Part shown: positions 1 through 12,381 of the stretch, piece after piece | Layout of the letters: each line of letters starts with the position of its first letter | How positions within the stretch are numbered: position 1 is the stretch's first letter | Source of the DNA: Parietaria judaica | Taxonomy: Eukaryota; Streptophyta; Magnoliopsida; Rosales; Urticaceae | DNA: 64,000 nucleotides | Direction: 5' to 3' | Assembly (NCBI GenBank): GCA_954871525.1 | Contig: OX940867.1 | Location: 14,671,343-14,735,342 of the forward strand | The notes under the pieces: generated by a model | The model's input: the letters and a program-made list of their open reading frames with translations, nothing else | Databases searched by the model: none | What the model was told of the DNA's origin: nothing | Translations under genes and position numbers: made by a program

Positions 1-393
1 AGTGTATCCTACTGGATTCAGTTCTGACCCTGAAAACACTAACATATAGTTTCTCGTTCTTCGAAGATACTTGAGAATGTTCTTCACTGCAGTCCAGTGA
101 GCCATACCAGGGTTGGATTGGTATCTACTAATTATTCCAACAGCGTAACAGATTTCTGGCCTAGTACACCGGATAGCATACATCAGACTTCCCACTGCTG
201 AAGCATAGGGTATCCGCCTCATCTCGTCTTGCTCTTCTGGAGAAGTAGGGCACTGTTTCCTGCTAAGGAACACTCCATGCCTGGTTGGTAAATTACCTCC
301 CTTGGAGTTTGCCATTGCAAAACGTTCAAGCACCTTATCAATGTAAGCTGCTTGTGATAAGGCCAGAAGCGTGTTATTGCGATCCCTAAAGAT
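1..393 (-). pseudogene. Copia RT C-terminal part (downstream half)
   Basis: Read on the minus strand this gives the post-active-site part of a copia polyprotein: an AYIDKVLERFAM segment, then MRRIPYASAVGSLMYA and CTRPEICYAVG, then YLRRTRNYMLVFSG. These are the conserved blocks between the RT and RNase H domains of Ty1/copia. It continues directly from the RT half that ends at 3335, since the codons on either side of the insertion join in frame. The sequence runs off the window before the RNase H motifs. Confidence 0.85.
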
Positions 394-398
394 ACGGA

Positions 399-3329
399 TG
401 TTGGGAATCGGGGTTTGATTCCCGACTTCATTACCACAAAATAAGCCTCCGAGCTGTCCCGGTAACATTTAAAAAATTATGTTAAAGCGGAAAACTTGTT
501 ATCGCAACGGCACGGATATCGGGTAATAACCATTTTAACAAGATCCGATAAATATTACATATTTAATATTCACAACTCATTATTAATATCATAGTCGAAA
601 TATATGAAATAAATAGAAAGCAGTAAATGTTTGCATTTATTAACCCAATGCATAAGGCCGTACCTCAACTGATGTTTCTGACTGCGGACTCTGAAGTTCG
701 GCAGGGCTCCGCCGGTGCTGAGGGAAACACCCGAGATATTCCGGGATATTCTCCTGGATTCCTCGTTAAATTTAACTGAGGTTCTTTTGAAGCGTGGGCT
801 TCGCCGGCAGGATTCCGTCGCAAAATTTAACTGAGGTTCTTTTGAAGCTTTCGGAGAAATAGTCTCCTAAGCCGAACCAGAAAAAGATCAGAAGCAGAAA
901 ACTCGCAGAGCCTAGAGAGAGAGGGAGAGCTCGAGTTTTTGCTCTGGGGAAGGTGTGAAAAATGTTGTAAATGAGCTCCCTATTTATAGACTTGGCCCGT
1001 TACCGAATTAGAGATTTTCACTCCTAAATTCGAATTTTATATATATTTAAATACTTTAATTATTCTAATCCAATGGTTGAGATTTAATCTCATCTAGATC
1101 CAATGGTTATAATTAAACTTGTATTTAATTAAATAAGAAAGACTTGATAAATACAAAAATCAATCTTATCTTCTTATTTAAATATAATTCGAATATTTAT
1201 ATATATATATATATATATCTAATTTCGAAAATTATTATCAAATATAATTAATTATCCTAATCCAAAGGCTTAGATTTAATCTTATCTAAATCCAATGGAT
1301 ATAATTAATTAGGGATTTAATTAAATAAGAAAGACTTGGTAAACCAATCTTATCTACTTATCTTAATTTCAATATATATATATATAATAATGATAATTTC
1401 GAAATTAATTATCTAGATCCAACGGCTTAGATTAATCTTAGAACGATCTAATGGATCAAATTAATTTTGGATAAAAATCAAATATTCTAAGACTTGGTAA
1501 AAGCCTAATTCGATTTTATCTTCATCATTATCTTCGAAAATATATATATTAATTAATTTCCAATCCCACGGTAAAGATTAAATCTTAAACCGATCTAACG
1601 GATACAATTAATTAGGTCAAATTCGAAAACCCTAAGCTTGGTCACCAAGCTACTATTTTCGAATTAGGGTTAGGTCAAAAATCAATCATCTTAATCCTAC
1701 GGTTGATATTAAATCATCTCCGATCTAAAGGATAAGATTGATTTTAGGGTTTTTGCCAAAGTACCAAACTTTAGGTACTTATGCCACAAATTTCAAACCC
1801 TTAGCTAGGTCAAACTCGTGTGGGCTAGGTCATGTAAGCCCACATCGATTTACACATGTAATATATATAATTAAATATATATTATTAATATTAATATAAA
1901 TCTATTAATTATTAATAAGATATTAATAATTAAATCCAAATAATTAAATTATATTAATAATTCCTGATCTCAATATCACACATTAAAATGTCATGGTGCC
2001 ACACCATCATTTAAATTCGTAACATGTGATTTAATTTCATAGTTTATCGAACCGATCATAAACTTAGAAAATCCATAAATCACTAACCGTAAGTCGAAAT
2101 GACTTGGTTCAAAAAGCAAAGTTGCTTAGAATTTAATTTCCAAAAACATAGTGCTAATAGAAAATATAAATTCTAACTTTCTTTTATCAGTTAATTTCGT
2201 GTACCAAGATATGGTACTTTTGCCACGCTAACGATAAAACTATCTGACGCCTGCCACAGACCTTTCAGTTTTATAAGTCAAGCCAAATGATTAAACATTA
2301 TCCAGAATGTATTTTAATCACGTACGTATCATCCGTTACGGAGCTATCCTGGGGACCATGGACCCGTATCACTTAAGCTCCAACGAACTGCTAGTTGTTC
2401 GTCAAACCTCGAAGTGATTCCACTATAGACCCGAGGCTGCACTCTTTAGTGATACGGTATATATTATTCCATTTATAGCAGCAGGGTTTCCATTGATACA
2501 ATCAAATTCGGGTTATTGATCTTTCACTTGATGATCCACACACGAGTAGGCGGTTTCTACCGTTATGCCCCTCATTGCATTTTCAACCTTGACTCAGTCA
2601 GTAATATTATGAGTAACCCACTTATGGTTTCGATTCATAAGTTGCGCACGGGTACCTCTCACTTCTCACCACCGACAATCAAGGGAATCATCATCACTCT
2701 GAAGAGAGCTGTGTGATGCCCATGTCTATGACCAAGCTACCCTTACTGCTGACTATCATGTTACCAAAATAATAGTGTTGGGAACAACAGTAATATTTCG
2801 TGTTCTTTAACGGTTAAATCAAAGAACAATCAAGCCAGCAGCTCGGACTCAAGATCACTCAGGACTTAGATCGAATATCCATTTGATCATCTACTAGTGA
2901 CTCAACTCCAAGTTATCAGTGACGGTCTTATGTGATAACTTCCGGAGTTTAAGTCAGGTCCAGTCCAGTATGAAGACACCTCATACTTAATGCACTTTTA
3001 GTGAGTGTGACACACACAAAATCCAGAATAGGATTGTCACTTAGTCACATTAATGACCTTATACGATTAATGGGCTCCCACCTAGTTAATCAGGTCACGG
3101 ACATTTTAAGTTCATTTATTATGATTATTAATTCTTCCTCACATTGACTCTGTTGTGATAATAATAACATAATTGCATCTTTTATGAACTAAGGAAAACA
3201 AACATTCTATTTTACTCTACCAGAAACTATAATAAGATTAACATAATAAGTATTATCTTTATTCAATGACATATCATAATATTTTACAAATGGATAAAAT
3301 ATCTTGTTTAATGACACATATGTCCAACA
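399..3329 (-). mobile_element. 2.9-kb solo LTR, 5-bp TSD ACGGA, inserted in copia RT
   Basis: The insert begins TGTTGGGAATC and ends ATGTCCAACA on the plus strand, giving matching TGTTGG/CCAACA termini. It is flanked by perfect 5-bp duplications ACGGA (394-398 and 3330-3334). Removing it restores the copia RT reading frame. There is no gag-pol and no second internal LTR. A TATA-like CTATTTATAG (980-989) reads as a TATA box on the minus strand. That suggests about 2.3 kb of U3 and about 580 bp of R-U5, so this is most simply a solo LTR oriented minus. A short non-autonomous element is the alternative. A homologous copy lies at 59514-62243. Confidence 0.82.
980..989 (-). promoter_or_regulatory. 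TATA box of the solo LTR
   Basis: CTATAAATAG on the minus strand, preceded on that strand by U3-like sequence. The homologous LTR at 59514-62243 has TATAAATA at the equivalent place (60099-60106), so the motif is conserved between the two copies. Confidence 0.55.
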
Positions 3330-3334
3330 ACGGA

Positions 3335-4160
3335 TCCCAAGAACATAGCTGGCTTCTCCCATGTCCTTCATTTGGAATTGCGTAGATAGCCACTCTTTCA
3401 CGTCCGATAATCTCTTCACACTGTTTCCAATGAGAAGAATATCGTCGACGTATAGAACAAGAAAAATTTCCACGGTGTCATCATTGAGCTTATAAATGCA
3501 AGCCTTAGTGACGTTCTGAATGAATCCATAGGTCTTGATGGTTTCATCAAACCTTAGATTCCAAGATCTGGAAGCTTTCTTCAATCCATAGTTGGATTTG
3601 AGTAACCTGCAAACCTTCCCTTCTTGACCCTTTTGCACGAACCCTTCTGGTTGGTCCATATAGATGTTCTCGTCAATGTACCCGTTCAGGAAGGCGGTTT
3701 TGACGTCCATCTGCCAAATCTCGTAATTGAGACTACAGGCTATGGCCATGAGAATTCGGATAGACTTGTACTTAGCGACTGGAGCGAAGGTCTCATCGAA
3801 ATCAATACCTTCTCTCTGGGTAAAACCCTTAGCCACTAGTCTAACCTTGAAGGTTTCAACCTTCCCGTCCACTCATCTCTTTCTCTTGTATACCCACTTA
3901 TTCCCAATGGTTTTGAAACCATCAGGTAAGTCTACAAGTTCCCAGACTTCATTAGAATCTATTGATTCGATTTCTTGGTTCATGGCTTCCTGCCATTCTC
4001 CCTTTATCAGCATTAACCATAGCTTGCTTGTAGCCTATGGGATCTTCAACGCTAGTGTTTGAAACAGCTAGGTGAAATACCAACTAGATGTACTCGTAGT
4101 GTTTAGCCGTTCAATTGAACCTCCCACTACATCCGAGTACTCCCTGAGTTTCAAATGAAA
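3335..4160 (-). pseudogene. Copia reverse transcriptase, N-terminal half
   Basis: The minus strand reads EAMNQEIESIDSNEVWELV and WVYKRK, then VDGKVETFKVRLVAKGFTQ, then [12 protein letters not shown] (RT motif A), YMDQPEGF, and LYVDDILLIG (the YVDD catalytic motif), ending QMKDMGEASYVLGI. This is the copia RVT_2 domain. There is a TGA stop just before the VDGK block, where the family usually has glycine, and further breaks upstream. The domain stops at the solo-LTR insertion and resumes at 393. Confidence 0.85.
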
Positions 4161-5669
4161 CTCTAACTAGGATCAGTCATAGTGTCTTTCTGGTTTTTAC
4201 AACCTCCCACTACATCTGAGTATCCTTTGGTTCTGATTTTGGGGCCGTGGTTTCCGTACTCTGATCATCAACAGGCGCTGTTGATTGTGTAATTATTTTG
4301 TCTTCTAACAATTCCTCAAATAATGTTTTATCTTGAGGTTCATAGTTTATCATAGAGTCATATTTCAAAAAGAGTTACTATTGTTGTAAAACAATTACTC
4401 TCTTATATGATCATAAACTATATTTCGTCCGAGTCCCATGAATAATGTAAAATGATTCTTCCCCTTAATCATTTCTAAAGGTTCTTGTTCCTTTCTTTCT
4501 AGAAAACCTATTATGTTGGTGTGAAAGAGAACGTTGACTAACAGAGAATTAACTTCTCTTACAAGTGATCACTAAACTGAAAGTTCAGATTCACCTTTTT
4601 CAGAATACCTGAGGAGTCATAAGTGATTAACTGAATTAAAAATTCGGTTCATGCAATAAATTTCTTGAACTTACAAAAGTTCTAATTTACTTTGCATTCA
4701 TACCTTTACCTTGAATACTTGCCAATCATTAGAAAAAGTATTCATATCATTCTCAAGCTTTTATAATGGACCACATACACCAAGTATGTACAAGCTTTAT
4801 AGGAACTGTGGCTCTTTAGACCTTTTTCTCATAAAATGGTCTTTTAGTCATTTTAATCTTTGGACAAGATTCTCAAACAGGCAGGGAACTGATGAAATAT
4901 TTCACGCATTGGTCCATCCTGTTTATCTCATCCAAATTAATATGACTATCATTTAGATGCCTTAGGTATGATCGATCACTTTCATAGTTAACCTTTTTTC
5001 TGGATGTCACATCCATATTCTTCATTCATTATTTCATAATGGTCTGAGCTCGTTTAATTCACTTCACCGGACAATCAATATAAACAACTAGATCATTTCA
5101 TAAAAAATAATTTCATTATTATCTACAATGATAAAAATTTGTTTATATAAGTAGATATTTGAATTTCCACGTAAATCACGGGTATAATAAATATTGTTCT
5201 TGAAAAACAACAACTTATTATATTTAAACGACTTGCTCCCACTGAAACAATTATCCCATTTCTTTGACTCACACAGTCAACTTATGATTGTCTTCTGAAT
5301 CATGAATTCAGTCAAAGGTTTCAACCTTAACCAATCATAGGGATGGGTGATTATCTTCTCTTTGTTCATCTTTAGCCATTTCCAAAGTCCTAGAACTTTC
5401 GAATTACTCCCTTGTAATATCGAGTGGAAATACCAGCTAATCACAAAAGATAATCAATAAGTGACCAAAATCACTTATTCGAACATTTATTGTCTTGACA
5501 TTAAATACACATCAGATTGTTCTATATTTATTTGGGATAGACATTTTATACTGACACTGAAAAAGAAATTTATTAAACTTTATTATAGGTAGAATATTTT
5601 AGGTATATATTTTGGTTTGAAATAGTTACATGATGCAAACATGTTATGGGACCAGGTAGACATTTCGAA
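4161..5669. other. Decayed copia flank, no gene
   Basis: AT-rich sequence without a coding frame. Short stretches resemble the copia integrase/linker region on the minus strand but are too eroded to annotate. The segmental duplication begins at about 5670. Confidence 0.5.
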
Positions 5670-5728
5670 ATTATATATACATGCCTCTGTCTCTCTCATG
5701 CACGTAGGCAATTGATTCCTGGTATTAG

Positions 5729-7906
5729 GCTTCAGGACCAGGTAGAGCTCGAAGAGATGCTGCAGCACGTGCTATGCAGGGTTGGCATTCTCAGCGGCTT
5801 GTTGGTAATGGCGAAGTCAGTGATCCTGCTGCTAAGGTATAATGGGTTCGTTTAGGGTGATGAGTGCCGGTTGTTGAGTCCTCTAGTCTCGGTTGATCGT
5901 GCTATAATTTTCTCCAATGACATGTAATGCCTTTCTCAATTTATTCAGGATAAGAGTTCTGCCCCGTCACTGAAGCGTGAAAAACAACTGAAAAATATAG
6001 GTAAGGCGTCCGTTAGCATGAATAATTTCAGTGTTATATATTACCTACAGAGTAGGCCAAGGATTAGCTGTAAATGTGATAGGATCTGAACATGATTTCA
6101 CATCCATGTGATGAATCCCGAATTTCTCTATAACGATGTAAAGAAACAATAAAGTGTCCAAACCTTTCCTTCGAAAGCGAGGTTGGATGCTCTCCAAACA
6201 ATGCCCAAGGCTAGGCGCCTTAGGAGATGTTACCTTTAATAATATAATTGACCTAAAGGCCCCTGATAAGATTAATAACGGACAAGGTATAAAAGGACTA
6301 GACTTGCAATACTAAATAACCTTCTTGCCTCTCCTCTGATAAAAAGTTATTACGGGTCTTTCAAAATTACTGCAAACTTAGTCATATTAGCATTTAGTCT
6401 GTTTCTTGATGTTAGGAGATACGTTCATCTTTCTTCTATTTAATTGCTCGTAAACACATCGAAAGAAAGAAAGAAAAAAAAAACTTATCATTCGTTAATT
6501 TTTGTTATAAAATCATTAGCATCCAATGGACATAACACCCTTATGGGCCTTGTTCTCATAACTAACAAAGAATTTCTTATAGTTGTTTTGAACTTTGGAT
6601 TTAGGTTTTCCGAAACGTAAGAAACCACTGTACAGCGACGATGCCGTAAAAGCAGCACGTAATAAAGCATCCAAGTCACAGTTAAGCATCACCTTACAAT
6701 TTGTCAATCCATTATTTATTGTGACAATTTCACAAACTGTGATGCGATGACTCACACGTTGTGCGCGTTGTAAGGTTGGACACCACAGTGGCTGACATTG
6801 GACCTCCGGCTGATTGGGTCAAAGTCAACGTGCAAATAATTGTAAGTTTTCAGTTGTGTGCGTGCTTTCCTCGTGGATTAATATATATATGTATATTAAA
6901 CAAACATATACCTAGCTTATGAGATGTCATTTTGTTGTATTTTTTTGCAGAAAGATTGCTATGAGGTGTAAGCTTTAGTTCCCGGACTTATGCGTGAGGA
7001 GGTAAAAGTTTAGTTTATTGTTTTTTGTTTTATGTAAATATTTTCGAGAAAGATAAAGTATTTCTCGAGAAATTGTTTGATCGAATAAAAGGAAAGAAAA
7101 TAATCTAACCTACCGATTACAAAACTAAATATAGATCAATCCAAACCGGCAATGACTCGGGCTATCTACATTCTACCATTGAGGCTAGAATCTAACTAGA
7201 TTGCCTTTCTTGTTTTACGATACCGAGCATCCCATCCTTCGAAGTGTAAAATCACGAGTATCCCACTCTTTTTAGAAGCTTTATGAAGATGAAGATATAC
7301 GATATATTTCAAAGAGATTACAGTCTGATGTTACATAAAAACTAGACATATGAATCAACGGTAAAAATCCTAAAAGTAAGATTAATTACCGAAGAAATTG
7401 ATTACTATTACTAATTATCAGCCTAAGCTATCAACTATGATGCTATCTTTCAGCCAATATGTACAGTACCCATTAACAGTGTTCAATCTTCGTGTGAAGT
7501 ATAGGTGCGAGTCCAATCGGATCCATCCGGACAGCTTGTCATAAGTGGCGAACCTGAGAATCCCGATAATCCATGGGGCGTCACGCCTTTTAAGAAGGTC
7601 GTGTTCTCTTTGTGGCTTTTGGTTTTTAGGTTATAACCCAGTTTATCCGGTTCATCAATTTTAACCGAATTTGTGTTTTGTTTAACTGATTTTAACTCAA
7701 TTAAGGAACCGCTGAATTGATTTTTAACCGAATTGAAACCGGTTTTTCGACTGAAACTAAACTGGATGTGTTTGGTTGATGAATTGGTGAATTTGTGTTC
7801 GCAGGTGGTGAGTTTGCCGTCACGGATCGACTCGCACCAGACTTCGGCAGTGGTGACTCTGCACGGCCAATTGTTCGTTCGCGTTCCGATCGAGCACTCA
7901 GAATAG
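5729..7906 (+). pseudogene. ARID/alpha-crystallin gene, 5'-truncated copy (exons 6-12)
   Basis: Counterparts of exons 6 to 12 of the gene at 45377-49532 lie at 5729-5836, 5949-6000, 6605-6680, 6775-6841, 6951-about 7001, 7505-7597 and 7805-7906, with splice sites kept. Exon 10 has GTG TAA where the intact copy has GTG TAT, a stop inside the alpha-crystallin domain (6969-6971). The ARID-encoding exons are absent. Exon 6 is 3 nt longer than in the intact gene and reads SQRLVGNG instead of SQRVGNG. A CAG-to-CTG change in exon 7 gives Leu for Gln. It is a non-functional duplicate unless transcribed as a non-coding RNA. Confidence 0.88.
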
Positions 7907-9211
7907 TGACAAATGAATTGGATAGTGAACATTGATCTAGGTTTACTTGTACATGCGGATGATGGTTAACCTAATGAAATTATTAGCAGGGTGGGAGAGA
8001 AGGGTAAAATCGTAATTTGGGTAGGACCTTTTTTGTCTCATTTTGATGCATCTCTGAATGCAATCTGCAATAGAATGTAAAGAAGATTTTGATGATAGTT
8101 TAAAAAGTCAAACAGAGAAGCTCACGCTGGTCAACTACCAAAACTATGGCTATTAATATTACGATCATATTGACTGCCATTTGGGCACCTTATTTGCTGC
8201 CACGTGTACTTTCTTATTGTTTGACTTTTAGTTGTATGTCTTTCGAGAAGTATACGCTGATTAATTAGAGTGTTTAATTGTGATATTAGGTTATTTAATT
8301 ATATCATTTTAGTTTTAATTATTGATTTAAATGTAAGGTTTGGTTTGTTAGTTTGTAAATTTCCTAGTTTTTAGAAGAGTTTAAGATAATAAACTTTAAT
8401 CTTATCGCCTGAGCAGGTACCTGCAAATCTCTATTTTCCTCGTCTTTTAAAACTATCTTAGATTTTACTCAAAATTTTAACCCATTAATTTTTTAAAAAA
8501 ATTCTCTCATTCAAAAAAAAAAAAAAAAGTTAAGGGGCAATTGATACAAAGTTATGATTACAGTGGATGAATTAGCACACCAATTTATGGTACAATTTTG
8601 TATGCAATAAATAGTTTAAGAGACAAATTGATACAGAAAACCCGAAGCATTGTGTTGATACATTGATACGTCCATCGATTATTAGCGATATTTACTCTAC
8701 GAGCTGCCAATGTTCATCCTGAGCCAAGATCAAACTCTCCATGAGATTCGTAGTTTCCTTGTTTGGAATTTTCTTTCATTCGAATACATAACCTACGCGC
8801 TTCATTTCCGCCTGGAATTCGCTCTCAGAAACATAGTCATCCCTACCGACTCACGTAACGGAATGATATTTTATAAAACATAGACTTTGAGCTTAAGAAT
8901 TTCAGATATATCACCTTAAATTTGTTTGCAAAGTACTAATGTATCATTATCTTGTTCTTTAGTTGCCACATTACTATATATTATGTCGTTTAATTTCATT
9001 ATGTCGTTTTCTGTTATTGATATCTTTTAATTTAATTTCTTCCTTTCTCAAGCTAGAATATTTCCTTTCCAACTAAACGTAATCATTGTACTGTAGTTTG
9101 ATTTTCCCATCTTTTTTAATATCGTCAAACAAGGTTAATTTCCCATCTTTTTGGAGAGAAGTATTGCTGTGTCATGTTCATAAATTACATATATATATAT
9201 ATATATATATT
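7907..9211. other. Intergenic flank shared by both duplication copies
   Basis: AT-rich downstream flank of the ARID pseudogene, matching 49533-50845. It contains poly(A) and (AT)n runs and no coding frame that I can support. Confidence 0.6.
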
Positions 9212-9216
9212 ATGAT

Positions 9217-9974
9217 TGTAGAGGGGATTTTCACCACTCTTTTCCAGTCACAAAGACAATCATCAAATAATAAATAAATAACAACAATTGATGAATATCT
9301 CTGTTTTATTATAATTTCCGAAACGAGCTCGGTTTTCTTCCGTTGAATAGCTGGACAGATGAAGGATCATGAGCATCGATTTTCTCTATTTCCTTAGCCT
9401 TTTCTATTACAAGGTTTTCCACTCCCCTTTTTTCCAGCCACTTACAACTGAGGCTTGTCTTCCCTTTTATACAGTTTACAATGCCTTCCCCTTGCATATT
9501 TCCCGCCTTTTTTCTCTTTAATCATCACTCTCTGACGTGATTCGAGGGCGGCAGGGCTTATCCTTGCTTTACGTCAAATCCGAGCAAGCTGCCGTTATGG
9601 GTAGGTGCGCCGCATTAAATGTGCATCTCGCCAGCCGTCATTCGGCTCTGCAGGCCTTCGTCGCTGATGCTCTCATCGAGTGGGTAGGTCGGCTTCATTA
9701 AATGCACGTCTCGTCAAGGGTCATTCGATCCTGCACACAATCATCACGACGAAGTTCCTCGTCGGGTGTGATGGGACGCTTCATCGCAACTTGCTTGCTC
9801 GCGTGGCTGCATCCCCTCGCGGATGAACCTCTTCGGGGGTATTCTTCCTCGGGGATGGCCCTCCTCGGGGATAACCCCCTTCGCTGGTGAACTTCCTCGC
9901 CTCCCTCATGTCGTTTATGGACAAAACGACACGAGTTGTGTTGGGGATGGATTTGACCAAATCCGACCTCAACA
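9217..9974 (-). repeat. 3' LTR of the 9.4-kb element
   Basis: 758 bp, differing from the right LTR at about ten positions by eye, which suggests a fairly recent insertion. A TATA-like TGTATAAAAGGG lies on the minus strand near 9465; the sister LTR has CTATAAAAGGG near 18130. The purine-rich tract on its inner side is at 9975-9995. Confidence 0.9.
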
Positions 9975-10545
9975 GTTAGTCCCCCATTTTATCAAGTGTA
10001 TATACACTTGGTAAAATAAAGTATAACCATTTTAGGAGATTGGCTCTAGCCGGCCTCTTTTGGTTCCTGGTCGGTGATTACTTCTTCGGCTCCTCGCGTG
10101 GTCATATTGCTAAGCCGCTCCCTTTCCTCGCTAGGCCTCCTTCGCTTGCCTAAATCCCGACGAACCTCTCAGCGACGAAGATCTCCCAACGTTGCTCCGG
10201 TCTGGGACCCACCTTGATTTGCTTTCCCAAAAACCTGTCAGCCTCGAATCTTACGCACATCCCTTCAGCATTGAATTGCCCATCCTTTTTCGCATTTGAG
10301 GGCTTGTAGAGATTTACAACGGGCCTTTGATACGAACCGTTGATGAGTTAGCAAGAATTGAATTTGGGCCGTCAGATCAAGACGTGTTCATTTATCCTTC
10401 ATCCCCTTCTATAAATTCGAAGTTCATACCCACCTTTTCAGGCATTTTCGTATTTTCAAGAACTCTCTCAAGGTTTCTTTTTGTTGTTGTTTATTCTCAT
10501 TCCCTCGCCTCCGAAATTCTTCTTCCTTCTCCCTTAGACCCCTCG

Positions 10546-12381
10546 ATGGGTCCTTCCCGCTCCGGCCCAGTTTTTAAGACCTGGAGTCCCCCTTCCGTCA
10601 TGACGCAGGAGGACTTGAAGTATATCGTCGACAACCATTCTGACTCAGAGACCTGCTTTGCCCGTCTCCCTTTCGAGGGCGAGTTTGCCGACGAACCTCA
10701 GAGCGACTTCGTCTGCGTCTATGAATCGTTCTTCCGCATCGTCGGCCTTCGCTTCCCGACGCCACTCCTGGTCGTGGCGTTTCTCTACGCCTTCGGGGTT
10801 CCGATTGCTCAGGTGAGCCCCAACACTCTTCGCCTCCTCCTTTGCACACTGGCCATTGCATGTGAGCAGAAAGTGGAGCTCACGCTTGAGGACTTAATGC
10901 GCCTCTTCAAGGTCTCCCGCTATCCGAAGAATCTGGGTCGCTTCGCCATCTCTCATCGCGTCCGACCGCACATTCTTATGAACACGCCGTCGAACGAATC
11001 CGGTTGGGAGAATAAATATTTTTTTGTTCGAGTGGACAACTCCAACTTTGGTTCCCTCCATGCTTTCCTACCGACGGATTTGGTGCTCGAGGGAGCAGAC
11101 CTCCCTCGATTCAAGCTTGAGGAGAATGAGGAGGCCGAGGCGCGGTTCAAGAGCATCCACGCTGTTCTCCTTGCCAACCCCAGGCGTGATTGGAGTAAAG
11201 ACTTCGGGGGCCAGCGGCTTGAGAAATCTGGGGTTTATCAATTGGCCCGAATCCACGGGGCGCCCCCTAACACTCTTCTCCCGAAAGGTTTCCTTCGCGA
11301 ACCGGCCCCGGAGGGATCTCCCGTGGAGCGGAGGAAATCCGCTCCAAGGCGGAAGAAGAACGCCGAGGATAAAGTCGTGGCTGCTAGGGACAGCGCTCCC
11401 GTTGGTCGGGATCGGGAGGCGCACAGATCGTCGAGGTCCCGGGAAGGATCTGACGCTCCTCGCTTCATGGGGCTCACCCCCCGAGAGGGCGGTTTCTCGA
11501 GTAAACGTCCCGTCGAGGATACTGGTGACGAGCGACGAACAAGGACGAGGACGGAGTCCGTGGCCCGCTCCTCGCCAGATATTTCCCGCTCCTCGAGGAG
11601 ATCTCGTCGGGAAGAAAACTCTTCGGGCAAGCGCCCCGCCGGGGTAGTGTGTGATACTTCTCCCGCGAAGAAGGCGAGAGCTCCTGACCCGACTCCTGAA
11701 CTCGAAGCGGCTGACCCGTCTCAAGGAGCTGCGGAAGGGACTTCGGGCACCGCGCCTGTCGGGGGCGCAGTGGGGAAGACAGGACCGGCGGCGGACGTGC
11801 GCGCACACCCCGCCGCAGACTCGCGGGAGAGACTGGAGATGGAAGACATCGAGCATCTGGCCGTCGCGCCGAATGCTCCTCCTCCGCCTCCGTCGGGGGC
11901 CGAAAACCCCATTCCTATTTCTGCTTCGGGGGCCGCGACCCGGTCTTCCCTGTTACCGCCTCGGGGAATCCCCGATGAAGCGATGCGGGACTCGGTCGCG
12001 GCCTTAATGCCTCCGACTCAGACTTTGGTCAAAGGGACCAATGCTCCCGACGACGGGGATACGGGGCCTGTTGGCGAGGAAGACGCTCCAGAACAGATCC
12101 TCCCCGGGCCCACGGAAGAACAATCAGGGGTGCACCTCGATGTGAATCTCGCTAGTCCGAAGCTTCTTCCCGATGTTCCCGGCGTCGAGGCCCTCGAGAG
12201 CTCAATGGTCTGGCCTTCCCCCGGTCTTACCGGCGTCTCCAGCTCGCAAGTACCTCTTGTCACTCCTTCCAGCTCGCAAGTACCTCTGAGCCATCCCTTG
12301 ACCTCGAGGAAATCCCCGAGGAAGCACCCAGCGGGTCGCCACGGGCCCAATCCAACTTCCCAGCCTTGCCGCCTCCGGTAG
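10546..12381 (+). CDS. Antisense ORF, gypsy-associated Transposase_28-like domain
   Basis: The frame is open from 10327; the ATG at 10546 is the better start because it follows leader-like sequence. Residues from about 20 to 200 contain FRIVGLRFPTPLLVVAFLY, QVSPNTLRLLLCTLAIACE and GWENKYFFVRV. This layout resembles the 'putative gypsy type transposon' (Transposase_28) domain found in plant LTR elements; its biochemical role is unknown. The rest is Arg/Lys-, Ser- and Pro-rich low-complexity sequence with possible nuclear localisation clusters (RRKSAPRRKKN, KKARAPDP). It lies antisense to the host element, where Tat/Grande elements are known to carry extra antisense ORFs. The frame ends at 12381, but the sensible continuation (LEEIPEEAPSGSPRAQ) is in the next frame, so a frameshift or a small intron separates it from the following exon. 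Confidence 0.65.
   Translation: MGPSRSGPVFKTWSPPSVMTQEDLKYIVDNHSDSETCFARLPFEGEFADEPQSDFVCVYESFFRIVGLRFPTPLLVVAFLYAFGVPIAQVSPNTLRLLLCTLAIACEQKVELTLEDLMRLFKVSRYPKNLGRFAISHRVRPHILMNTPSNESGWENKYFFVRVDNSNFGSLHAFLPTDLVLEGADLPRFKLEENEEAEARFKSIHAVLLANPRRDWSKDFGGQRLEKSGVYQLARIHGAPPNTLLPKGFLREPAPEGSPVERRKSAPRRKKNAEDKVVAARDSAPVGRDREAHRSSRSREGSDAPRFMGLTPREGGFSSKRPVEDTGDERRTRTRTESVARSSPDISRSSRRSRREENSSGKRPAGVVCDTSPAKKARAPDPTPELEAADPSQGAAEGTSGTAPVGGAVGKTGPAADVRAHPAADSRERLEMEDIEHLAVAPNAPPPPPSGAENPIPISASGAATRSSLLPPRGIPDEAMRDSVAALMPPTQTLVKGTNAPDDGDTGPVGEEDAPEQILPGPTEEQSGVHLDVNLASPKLLPDVPGVEALESSMVWPSPGLTGVSSSQVPLVTPSSSQVPLSHPLTSRKSPRKHPAGRHGPNPTSQPCRLR

Larger units (their letters stand above)
1..5560 (-). 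mobile_element. Decayed Ty1/copia retrotransposon, split by a solo LTR
   Basis: On the minus strand, copia reverse-transcriptase sequence runs from about 4160 down to 3335 and resumes at 393 down to 1. The two halves read as one continuous RT when the 399-3329 insertion is removed. 4160-5560 holds only decayed copia-like sequence with no usable frame. The element is cut by the left window edge, so its LTRs are not visible. The right edge near 5560 is approximate. Frame breaks and stops show that it is dead. Confidence 0.8.
5670..9216. repeat. Segmental duplication, copy A (3' half of ARID gene and flank)
   Basis: This block matches 47309-50850 base for base over long stretches with scattered substitutions and small indels. 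Left homology begins in a TATATACATG run just before exon 6 of the ARID gene. Right homology passes through the (AT)n run before 9217. After the 9.4-kb insertion it continues into a partial gypsy LTR at 18645-18945. Copy A lacks the 5' exons present at 45377-47040. Confidence 0.9.

Noticed and set aside
3624..4062. Plus-strand frames opposite the copia RT
   Set aside because: Antisense shadows of the RT domain.
7483..7932. 149-residue minus-strand frame, repeated at 49109-49558
   Set aside because: It is the opposite strand of ARID exons 11 and 12; its presence in both copies only reflects the duplication.
11068..11856. 262-residue minus-strand frame
   Set aside because: Shadow of the plus-strand antisense-gene ORF in GC-rich DNA; Arg/Ser-rich with no domain.
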